Source: Bordetella ansorpii (GTDB lineage: Bacteria > Pseudomonadota > Gammaproteobacteria > Burkholderiales > Burkholderiaceae_B). From it: DNA of 64,000 bases. Shown here piece by piece: positions 24,525 through 31,620 of this stretch. Below the pieces are notes generated by a model. It saw only the letters and a program-made list of their open reading frames with translations. It searched no databases and had not been told where the DNA came from. The first letter of the stretch is position 1. Each line of letters starts with the position of its first letter. The position numbers and the translations under genes were made by a program. The stretch is taken from assembly GCF_900078315.1 (NCBI RefSeq), contig NZ_FKBS01000012.1, forward strand, positions 41,460 through 105,459. The letters run 5' to 3'.

Positions 24525-26192
24525 TCAATGTCCTATCTTCAGATTGGTGCGCGCCAGCAGGATCACCGGCAAGAGGCCGGCCAGCACGATGGCCAGCGCG
24601 GCGACCGCGCCTTCCTCGTACGTGCCGCGCGCGGCCTCGGCGTACAGCCAGGTGGCCAGCGTGTCGAAATTCATGGGGCGCAGCAGCAGGGTGGCGGGCA
24701 GTTCCTTCATGGCGTCCACGAACACCAGCAGCGCGCTGGCGGCAATCGCCGGGCGCAGCAGCGGCAGGTGCACGCGGCGCAGCGTGCCCGCGGCGTTCTC
24801 GCCCAGCAGGCGCGAGGCCTGTTCCAGCGACGGCGGAATGCGCGACAGCCCGGCCTCGATGCCGCCCGCGGGCATGGCCAGGAAGCGCAGCGTGTAGGCC
24901 ACCACCAGCGCGCCCATCGAGCCCATCAGCAGCAGTCCGTCCAGGTTCAGCGCGTCCGCCAGAGCGTGGTCGATCAGCGTGAAGGGCGTCAGCAGGCCGA
25001 TCGCCAACACTGTGCCCGGCAAGGCATAGCCCAGGCTGGCGATGCGCAGGCAGGCGCGGCCGGGATTGAAGCGTGAGCTCTCGCGCAGGGTGCGGCCGGC
25101 CCAGGCCACGACCAGGCCGCACAGCACGGTGACCACCGTTGCCGAGCCGGCCAGAACGAGCGTATTGCCCAGCCCGGCCAGCAACTGATGCGAGACGCCG
25201 CCCACCAGATGCAGGCGCTTCCAGGTCTCGGCAACCAGGTACAGTGCCGGCGCCACGAAACCCAGCAGCACCGGCATCCAGCCCAGCGCGATCGCCAGCA
25301 AGGCGCCGGCGCCATGCAGCCGGCGCGCCTGCATCGGCCGCATGCGCTGCGTGTTGGCATAGCGCTGGCGCTTGCGGCCGTGGCGCTCCAGCAGGATCAG
25401 CGCGACCACCAGCGCCAGCATCGACAGGGCGATCTGCGCCGCGCCGGCCAGATCCGAACGCGTGACCCAGGTGCTGTAGATGGACACCGTCAGCGTCTGC
25501 ACGCCCAGGAATTCCGAGGCGCCGATGTCGTTCAGCGTTTCCAGCAAGGCCAGGCTGACGCCCACCACGATGGCCGGGCGCGCCAGCGGCAGCGCCACGC
25601 GCAGGAATACCTCGGCGCGGCCGGCGCCCAGCGTGCGGGCGGCTTCCAGCAGGCTGGCCGCCTGCGTCATGAACATCACGCGGGTGCTGAGGTACACGTA
25701 GGGATACAGCACGAAGCCCAGCACGAAGATCGCGCCGTAGATCGAGCGCAGGTCGGGCAGGCGGAACTGGCGCGGGCTGTCGTAGCCCAGCATGGCGCGG
25801 ATGGCGCCCTGGATGGGCCCGATGGGATGCAGCAGGTCCAGGTAGGCGAACGCGATGATGTAGGTCGGCACCGCCAGCGGCAGCAGCAGCGCCCAGGTCA
25901 GCATGTGGCGGCTGGGAAAGTCATAGGCCGTCACCAGCCAGGCCGATCCCGTGCCCAGCAGGGTCACCAGCACGCCCACGCCCAGCAGCAGGAGGGCGGT
26001 GTTGGTCAGCGCGCTGGGCAGCACGTTCTGCGCCAGGTGGCGCCAGTGTTCCAGGTCGGCCTGCAGCGCCCACCAGGCCAGCGCGGCCAGGGGCGCCAGG
26101 ACGGCCAGGGCGATCAGCACGGCGCCGGTCAGCCAGCCCGCGCCGCGTTCGGCGCGCGGGCGCATGGCCCGCGGCAATGTCTGTTTATGCAT
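24525..26192 (-). CDS. fbpB: Ferric-iron ABC importer, fused permease
   Basis: A 555-residue inner-membrane permease with two binding-protein-dependent transport domains in one chain, as in FbpB/SfuB. The two EAA loops are visible: EAARTLGAGRAEVF at about 183-196, and EQASRLLGENAAGTL in the second half, each followed by LPL-RPAI. The start at 26192 (MHKQTLPRAM) is chosen because translation further upstream is Arg/Cys-rich and unlike the family. The gene follows fbpA after 168 bases containing a terminator-like hairpin, so its expression is probably lower than that of fbpA. Confidence 0.9.
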   Translation of the reverse strand: MHKQTLPRAMRPRAERGAGWLTGAVLIALAVLAPLAALAWWALQADLEHWRHLAQNVLPSALTNTALLLLGVGVLVTLLGTGSAWLVTAYDFPSRHMLTWALLLPLAVPTYIIAFAYLDLLHPIGPIQGAIRAMLGYDSPRQFRLPDLRSIYGAIFVLGFVLYPYVYLSTRVMFMTQAASLLEAARTLGAGRAEVFLRVALPLARPAIVVGVSLALLETLNDIGASEFLGVQTLTVSIYSTWVTRSDLAGAAQIALSMLALVVALILLERHGRKRQRYANTQRMRPMQARRLHGAGALLAIALGWMPVLLGFVAPALYLVAETWKRLHLVGGVSHQLLAGLGNTLVLAGSATVVTVLCGLVVAWAGRTLRESSRFNPGRACLRIASLGYALPGTVLAIGLLTPFTLIDHALADALNLDGLLLMGSMGALVVAYTLRFLAMPAGGIEAGLSRIPPSLEQASRLLGENAAGTLRRVHLPLLRPAIAASALLVFVDAMKELPATLLLRPMNFDTLATWLYAEAARGTYEEGAVAALAIVLAGLLPVILLARTNLKIGH

Positions 26193-26298
26193 GCAGCAAC
26201 ATCGAATACGGCGCCGATTGCGGCGTGGGAAGATTCGCGGCCCTCGTGGCTTGCCGCGTCGGGAAAGGGCGGATTGCACCCGGCAATGCGGGGACGGC

Positions 26299-26334
26299 AA
26301 AAAAGCGCAAAGCGGCCGGGGGCCGCTTTTCGCT
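26299..26334 (-). terminator. Terminator-like hairpin between fbpA and fbpB
   Basis: Read on the minus strand, AAAGCGGCC, a three-base loop and GGCCGCTTT form a perfect 9-base stem. It is extended by an outer AGCG/CGCT pair and followed by TTTTTT. It is placed so that most transcripts would end after fbpA, with readthrough into fbpBC. Confidence 0.8.
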
Positions 26335-26360
26335 GATGACAGGCACGAGCCGTGGCGGCG

Positions 26361-27404
26361 TCAGTTGTCGAAGCCCACCTTGTCGACCAGTTCGCTGGCC
26401 TGCTTGCGGTACTTGGCTATCTCGGCCACGGGCAGGGGATCGACCTTCAGTTCGCCGAAGCTGGCCACCACCGGGTCCAGCTTCACCCCCTTGCGGATCG
26501 GATACTCGTAGTTGGCCTGGGCGTACAGCGTCTGGGCCGGTTCGGACACCAGGAACTCCAGCAACTTCACGGCATTGGCCTTGTTGGGCGCGTACTTGGC
26601 CACCGAGGCGCCGCTGACGTTGACGTGCGTGCCGCCGCTCTTGTCGTTGGCGAAGGTCGGGCGGATCACCTTGATGGCGTCGCCCCACTTGCGGGCATCG
26701 GTGCCCGGCTCGGCGTTCTTCATGTGGCCGACGTAGTAGGCGTTCGCCAGGCCGATGTCGCAGATGCCGCCCAGGATGTCGCGGGCCACGTCGCGGTCGC
26801 CGCCGGTGGCCTTGCGGCCCAGGTTGTCCTTCACGCCGCGCAACCACTTCTCGGTGGCCTCGACGCCGTCATGGGCGATCATCGCCGCCACCAGGCCGGT
26901 GTTGTAGGGATGCTGGCCCGAACGGATGCAGACCTTGCCCTTCCACTTGGGATCGGCCAGGTCTTCATAGCGGAAGCGGGTGAGCGGCAGGTCTTTCTCG
27001 ACGTACAGCACGCGGTCGCGCAGCGACAGCACGTACCAGCTGCCGTCCGCGCCGCGCAGGTTGGCGGGCAGCACTTCATCGAGCGTCTTCGACTGGATCG
27101 GTTGGGTGATGCCGCCGTCCACCAGGTCGATCAGGTTCCCGATGTCCACGGTCATCAGCACGTCGGCGGGCGACTTGTTGCCTTCCGCCTTCACGCGCTC
27201 CAGCAGGCCGTCCTTGACGAACACCGTGTTGACCTTGATGCCGCTGTCCTTCGTGAACGCGTCCAGCAGCGGCTGGATCAGCTTGGGTTCACGGGTGGTG
27301 TAGAGACTGACCTCCTCGGCGGCCGAGACCGGCAGGGACAGGGCGGCGGCGCCGGCCAGCGCCACGGTGCGCAGCAGGGGCAGGAGCTTGATGGAGGAGG
27401 GCAT
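26361..27404 (-). CDS. fbpA: Periplasmic ferric-iron-binding protein
   Basis: A 347-residue extracellular solute-binding protein of the FbpA/Fut type. It has a signal peptide (about 28 residues, ending SLPVSA). The mature protein begins with EVSLYTTREPKL, typical of iron-binding members. The tandem tyrosines Tyr223-Tyr224 in NAYYVGHM match the Fe(III)-ligand pair of the family. It delivers iron to FbpB/FbpC encoded just downstream. A Fur-box-like site lies 51 bases upstream of the start, so repression by iron is likely. Confidence 0.93.
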   Translation of the reverse strand: MPSSIKLLPLLRTVALAGAAALSLPVSAAEEVSLYTTREPKLIQPLLDAFTKDSGIKVNTVFVKDGLLERVKAEGNKSPADVLMTVDIGNLIDLVDGGITQPIQSKTLDEVLPANLRGADGSWYVLSLRDRVLYVEKDLPLTRFRYEDLADPKWKGKVCIRSGQHPYNTGLVAAMIAHDGVEATEKWLRGVKDNLGRKATGGDRDVARDILGGICDIGLANAYYVGHMKNAEPGTDARKWGDAIKVIRPTFANDKSGGTHVNVSGASVAKYAPNKANAVKLLEFLVSEPAQTLYAQANYEYPIRKGVKLDPVVASFGELKVDPLPVAEIAKYRKQASELVDKVGFDN

Positions 27405-27454
27405 GGGGAACTCCGGTAGTGCGACAGACGCGGCTGGCGCCGCGCCACATCAAC

Positions 27455-27473
27455 GAAAATGATTATCAACAAC
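27455..27473. promoter_or_regulatory. Fur box candidate upstream of fbpA
   Basis: GAAAATGATTATCAACAAC agrees with 14 of the 19 positions of the classical Fur consensus and keeps the central AATGAT-ATCA core. It lies 51 bases upstream of fbpA in an otherwise G+C-rich region. Confidence 0.7.
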
Positions 27474-27593
27474 TCGATGGGAATGCGGGAAGATAGCAGG
27501 AAGAGCGCTGCCGTTCAACTATCTGACAGGTTTGGGGCGCGCAGGCGGCGCGTGCGCCAATGCCCCGGCGGAGCAACCCGCCAGGGTCCCCCT

Positions 27594-28160
27594 TCAGGCC
27601 GTTGCGCCTGCCTCGGGCAGTTCCCCTTGCAGCAAAGCGTCGATGTCGCGGTGGATGTCGTTCCACAGGGCGTCGTTCATGGGGTAGTTGGCCAGGTGCC
27701 GCACGAAGAACGCCCCATCCGCGGCCAGGAACGCGATGCGCAGCAGGCGGTCCTCGGCGCTGTCCACCGAGAACGCGTCGATGCGTTGCCGATACCACTG
27801 CACGACACTGCCGGCCCGATGGTCCGCACTGGCCAGCGCCACCATCAACGCGGCGACACGGCGTGAATCCTCGGCTTTCTCGGCCCCCAGCAGCCGGACG
27901 TGCGCGCGGATGCGCGTGCGTTTGTCCGCGTCAGGGGCGACCGCGGCGGCGAAGCGTGTCTCGTCGAACTGCATCCAGCGGTCGAGGATGGCCTCGATCA
28001 ACGCCTCGCGGGTGCCGAACACCGACTGCACGCTGGCCTTGGCCAGGCCAGCGGCGCGGGCCAGCGCGCCGAACGTGAGCGCCCCCGTCCCGGCATCGGC
28101 CACCAGCGCCTGCGCCACATCCAGCAGGTGCTCGCGATCTATGGTGCGCGGTCTTGCCAT
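27594..28160 (-). CDS. TetR-family regulator
   Basis: A 188-residue TetR/AcrR-type repressor. The helix-turn-helix is at about residues 10-55 (LTFGALARAAGLAKASVQSVFGTREALIEAIL), with a variable ligand domain behind it. It is divergent from the SMR exporter gene at 28230 with only 69 bases between, and a perfect 12-base palindrome sits in that gap next to both starts. It most likely represses the exporter and itself and is released by a compound the exporter removes. The ligand is unknown. Confidence 0.88.
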   Translation of the reverse strand: MARPRTIDREHLLDVAQALVADAGTGALTFGALARAAGLAKASVQSVFGTREALIEAILDRWMQFDETRFAAAVAPDADKRTRIRAHVRLLGAEKAEDSRRVAALMVALASADHRAGSVVQWYRQRIDAFSVDSAEDRLLRIAFLAADGAFFVRHLANYPMNDALWNDIHRDIDALLQGELPEAGATA

Positions 28161-28181
28161 GCCTTCTCTCCATGAGTTAAC

Positions 28182-28193
28182 ATACGATCGTAT
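28182..28193. promoter_or_regulatory. Palindromic TetR operator candidate
   Basis: ATACGATCGTAT is a perfect 12-base palindrome, 22 bases from the TetR start and 37 bases from the exporter start. One arm overlaps the AT-rich TATTTTA that could serve as a -10 element for the exporter. Confidence 0.65.
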
Positions 28194-28229
28194 TTTAATG
28201 GCGGATCAGCGATCCGCGACAGGAAAATC

Positions 28230-28547
28230 ATGAGCTGGATATACCTCATTCTTGCCGGTGGATTCGAGATCGGCTGGCCCGTCGGGTTGAAAATGGCCCA
28301 ATCGCAGGACGGGCGCTGGCCCGGCATCGTGCTGGCGCTGGTCTGCATGGCCATCAGCGGCACCTTGCTGTGGATGGCGCAGCGCCATATTCCCATGGGG
28401 ACGGCCTATGCCGTGTGGACCGGCATCGGCGGCGCGGGCACATTCCTGGTCGGTGTACTGTTCTACGGCGATGCCGCCACGCTGGCGCGGTTTGCCGGCG
28501 TGTTCCTGATCGTGGCCGGCGTGGTCACCCTGAAACTGGCGCACTGA
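28230..28547 (+). CDS. sugE: SMR-family cation exporter, SugE/Gdx-like
   Basis: A 105-residue four-helix small multidrug resistance protein. The essential membrane glutamate is Glu13 (GGFEIGWP), and the SMR signature GTAYAVWTGIG is present. The sequence is closest in style to SugE/Gdx, which exports guanidinium and some quaternary ammonium compounds by proton exchange. No guanidine riboswitch could fit the 69-base leader; control by the divergent TetR is the likelier mode. SMR membership is firm; the guanidinium specificity is inferred from subfamily resemblance. Confidence 0.85.
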   Translation: MSWIYLILAGGFEIGWPVGLKMAQSQDGRWPGIVLALVCMAISGTLLWMAQRHIPMGTAYAVWTGIGGAGTFLVGVLFYGDAATLARFAGVFLIVAGVVTLKLAH

Positions 28548-28755
28548 CGCGCCGGGAGGCGAGGGGCATATGCTTCATAAGCGGTACAGCTGCCCTGAAA
28601 CCCCTGATGAAAGGCATAAGGGTATAACTGAAAGATGAGAGCGGTTCTCGACTGGATCGGGTAAACTCGGGACATCCTTGCCTTGCGCGTTCCTTTTTCG
28701 CAGCGCGCTTCCGGCCTTAAAAGGCGCATTTTCGCGCCGCATTCTTCAGATCGAC

Positions 28756-29532
28756 ATGGCAGCTTTCAATACCGAGCGCGTGCTCAGCGTGCGCCACTGG
28801 AACGACACGCTTTTCTCGTTTACCACCACCCGCGACGCCGCCCTGCGTTTCCATAACGGCCACTTTGTCATGATCGGCCTGGAAGTCAATGGCAAGCCCC
28901 TGATGCGCGCCTATAGCATCGCCAGCGCGAATTATGAAGAAAACCTCGAATTCTTCAGCATCAAGGTGCAGGACGGTCCGCTCACCTCGCGCCTGCAGCA
29001 CCTGAAGGAAGGCGACACCATCCTGGTCAGCCGCAAGCCGGTCGGCACGCTGGTCGCCGACGACCTGAGGCCGGGCAAGCACCTGTACCTGTTCGGCACG
29101 GGCACCGGCCTGGCGCCGTTCATGAGCATCATCAAAGACCCGGACATCTACGAGCGCTACGAAAAAGTGGTGCTGGTGCACGGTGTGCGCTGGGTCAACG
29201 AACTGGCCTACGCCGACTTCATCGAGCGCGAACTGCCCGACAACGAGTTCTTCGGCGACGTGGTCCGCAACAAGCTGGTGTACTACCCCACCGTCACGCG
29301 CGAGCCCTTCCGCAATCAAGGCCGCATCACGGCCCTGATCGAAAGCGGCAAACTATGCGAGGACGTGGGCCTGCCGCCCCTGGATCCGGCCGTCGACCGC
29401 GCCATGATCTGCGGCAGTCCGCACATGCTGGCCGACATCCGCGAACTGCTGGATGCCCGCGGCTTCGAAGTCTCGCCGGGTGTGGGCGAGCCGGGCGACT
29501 ACGTGTTCGAACGCGCGTTCGTCGAGAAGTAA
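28756..29532 (+). CDS. fpr: Ferredoxin-NADP reductase
   Basis: A 258-residue flavoprotein. The ATG at 28756 starts the conserved N-terminus (AAFNTERVLSVRHWNDTLFSF); earlier in-frame codons do not resemble the family. The FAD-binding motif is RAYSIAS, the NADP-binding turn is GTGTGLAPFMS, and the C-terminal part has MICGSPHML and ends FVEK. It exchanges electrons between NADPH and ferredoxin or flavodoxin and in relatives supports redox defence and Fe-S or iron metabolism. The 208-base gap upstream holds no gene and no confident promoter. A hairpin follows the stop codon. Confidence 0.93.
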   Translation: MAAFNTERVLSVRHWNDTLFSFTTTRDAALRFHNGHFVMIGLEVNGKPLMRAYSIASANYEENLEFFSIKVQDGPLTSRLQHLKEGDTILVSRKPVGTLVADDLRPGKHLYLFGTGTGLAPFMSIIKDPDIYERYEKVVLVHGVRWVNELAYADFIERELPDNEFFGDVVRNKLVYYPTVTREPFRNQGRITALIESGKLCEDVGLPPLDPAVDRAMICGSPHMLADIRELLDARGFEVSPGVGEPGDYVFERAFVEK

Positions 29533-29587
29533 ACCACGCTGGAAGCGCCGGGCGGCGCTGGTTCGCCTGGTTGCCGTTTCAACGATG

Positions 29588-29608
29588 ACGCCGGCTCGAT
29601 GCCGGCGT
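29588..29608 (+). terminator. Hairpin downstream of fpr
   Basis: ACGCCGGC, a five-base loop and GCCGGCGT form a perfect 8-base stem followed by TGTTG. The T content is poor, so this is a weak intrinsic terminator at best. Confidence 0.5.
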
Positions 29609-29711
29609 TGTTGCGTCCGCATCCGGCAGGACGTGCTCCGTCCACCGAGGGCCAGGGCCGGCGCGGATCTCGGCGCAATGGCGGCGCGAGCGGTGGATCC
29701 GCCGCCGCGCT

Positions 29712-30536
29712 TCAGCCCCGGCCCGCCGCCAGCAGGATATCCTCGGCCCGGCGCACGAAAGGCGGATCGATCATCTTGCCATCCAGCAGGAACGCCGCGC
29801 GTCCCGCCTGGCGGGCCGCTGCCACGATGCGTTCCGCCTGCGCCACCTCGGCTTCTCCCGGCGCGTACACGGCATTGGCGATATCGACCTGGCTGGGATG
29901 GATGCAAGACTTGCCCAGGAAACCCAGCCGGCGCGACAGCGCCGCCTCGGCCCGAAAGCCATCCGCGTTGCCCACGTCGGGATAGGCCGCGTCCATCACG
30001 TACTTGCCGCTGGCGCCGGCCGCCAGCCGCACCGACAGCATGATGCCGTGCAGCGTGTCGGATTCGTAGCGGGCGATGCCCAGCGGCTCCAGCAGGTCGC
30101 CCAGTCCCAGTTGCAGGCCGCATACGCGCGGATGCGCCGCGGCCAGTTCCGCCGCGTGGCGCAGCCCCTGCGCGGTCTCGATGTTCACCAGCACCGGGCA
30201 TTGCCAGCCCTGTGCCGTGATGGCCTCGACAGCCTGGCGCACCGCGTCGGGGTGGTCCACCTTGGGCAGGTTGATGATGTCGATGGGCGCACCCGCCAGC
30301 CCTTGCAGATCCTGCAGAAAATCTGTCGTGTCGGGAGCATTCACCCGGACGATGATCCTGCGGCCCGGACGGCGCTCGGCCGTCTTCAGCCACTGCGCCA
30401 GGTTGCGCCGCGCGGCGGGGCGGTCATCGGCCGCGACCGCGTCTTCCAGGTCGAAGGACAGGGCGTCCGCGCGGCTGGAGTCGGCCTTGGGGAACAGTTC
30501 CGGCCGGCTGGCCGGCACGAACAGCTTGCTTTTCAT
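29712..30536 (-). CDS. CitE-like CoA-ester lyase (HpcH/HpaI aldolase family)
   Basis: A 274-residue TIM-barrel lyase. Recognisable pieces are RSKLFVPA-type N-terminus (KSKLFVPASRPE), SFDLEDAV with the metal-ligand acidic pair, VRVNAP, LPKVD, LVNIETAQG, and the C-terminal GFLGKSCIHPSQ of CitE-like enzymes. Such proteins cleave or form citryl-, malyl- or methylmalyl-CoA type esters. No citC, citD or citF subunits are adjacent, so it is not part of a citrate lyase complex here. It is divergent from a LysR gene with 94 bases between, which probably controls it. The substrate is unknown. Confidence 0.87.
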   Translation of the reverse strand: MKSKLFVPASRPELFPKADSSRADALSFDLEDAVAADDRPAARRNLAQWLKTAERRPGRRIIVRVNAPDTTDFLQDLQGLAGAPIDIINLPKVDHPDAVRQAVEAITAQGWQCPVLVNIETAQGLRHAAELAAAHPRVCGLQLGLGDLLEPLGIARYESDTLHGIMLSVRLAAGASGKYVMDAAYPDVGNADGFRAEAALSRRLGFLGKSCIHPSQVDIANAVYAPGEAEVAQAERIVAAARQAGRAAFLLDGKMIDPPFVRRAEDILLAAGRG

Positions 30537-30612
30537 GCAATGTCTCCAGGTATTTTTCCGGATTCTGGCAAACAAGCCGATGCCCAGGAGTATGCTGGGG
30601 ATACGATCAAAC

Positions 30613-30627
30613 GATAGAAAACCTATC
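30613..30627. promoter_or_regulatory. Inverted repeat between citE-like and LysR genes
   Basis: GATAGAAAACCTATC has perfect 5-base arms around a 5-base centre. It ends three bases before the LysR ATG, so a bound regulator would cover its own translation start region; autorepression is likely. Confidence 0.5.
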
Positions 30628-30630
30628 ATC

Positions 30631-31545
30631 ATGAACCTTCGTGCCCTGGAAACGCTGGTAGCCGTGGCGCAGCACGGCTCGATGGCCGCGGCGGCCCGGC
30701 AACTGAACCTCACGCATGGGGCCGTCGCGCAGCAGGTGCGCGCGCTGGAAGAATCGCTGGGCGTGGCCCTGGTGGCCCGCGCGGGCCGCACGGTGCACCT
30801 GACCGAAAAGGCCGTGCAATTGCTGGCCCCGATGCAGCAGGTGCTGGCCGAGGTGGACCGCATCCGCTACCTGGCGCGCACCAGCGAGATGGTGGGCGAG
30901 TTGCGGCTGGGCGCCGGCAATACCGTGTTGAACAGCATGCTGCCGGTGATCCTGGAACAGTTGGTCAAGGACCATCCCATGATCAACGTCGACATCCGGC
31001 CCGGCTTGTCGCCCGCGTTCTACACCGCCATCGAACATGGCGAACTGGACGCGGCCATCGCGCTGCAGGCGCCGTATCCCGTGCCGAAAAGCCTGGGCTG
31101 GGAGTTGCTGCGCGAGGAGCCTTACGTGCTGGCGGCCGCGTCGCGCCATGCCGGCGACGATCCGCATCACTTGCTGGCCACGCAGCCCTTCATCCGCTAC
31201 AAGCGCAGCGAATGGGGCGGCCGGCAGGTCGAGAACTACCTGCGCGCCGCCGGCATCCGCCCCAACGAACGCTTCGAGGTGAATGCGATCGAGTCCATTG
31301 CAGTGATGGTCAGCCGTGGGCTGGGCGTGGCCATCCTGCCCTTGTCGACCAATGACGTGATGATGCGGCTGGGCCTGGCGCAGATTCCCCTGCCGGCCTA
31401 TTGCGAGCCGCGCCGCTTCGGCCTGATCTGGTCGCGCGCGTCGCCGCGCATCAGCCTGGTGCGGGCCTTTCTGCGCACGGCGCAGGCGGAGTACGCCAAG
31501 CGCGAGCCGGTGAACGCCTCGTGGGGCGGGGATGCCCGTGCCTAG
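30631..31545 (+). CDS. LysR-family regulator
   Basis: A 304-residue LysR-type regulator. The open frame begins far upstream, but the ATG at 30631 (MNLRALETLVAVAQHGS) is the family start. Helix-turn-helix residues are AAAARQLNLTHGAVAQQVRALEESLG. It is divergent from the CitE-like lyase gene, which is its likely target. There is no strong Shine-Dalgarno, and an inverted repeat lies directly before the start. Confidence 0.87.
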   Translation: MNLRALETLVAVAQHGSMAAAARQLNLTHGAVAQQVRALEESLGVALVARAGRTVHLTEKAVQLLAPMQQVLAEVDRIRYLARTSEMVGELRLGAGNTVLNSMLPVILEQLVKDHPMINVDIRPGLSPAFYTAIEHGELDAAIALQAPYPVPKSLGWELLREEPYVLAAASRHAGDDPHHLLATQPFIRYKRSEWGGRQVENYLRAAGIRPNERFEVNAIESIAVMVSRGLGVAILPLSTNDVMMRLGLAQIPLPAYCEPRRFGLIWSRASPRISLVRAFLRTAQAEYAKREPVNASWGGDARA

Positions 31546-31620
31546 CGAGCTGGATCCGCCCCCTCCAGGCGCGGGCAGATCCGGCATCCCCGCAAGGCAA
31601 GGCGGTCGAGGCTGTCGCCT

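Noticed and set aside
28161-28229. Guanidine riboswitch before the SugE/Gdx-like gene
   Set aside because: Only 69 bases separate the divergent starts, and these contain a TetR-type palindrome; there is no room for the aptamer.
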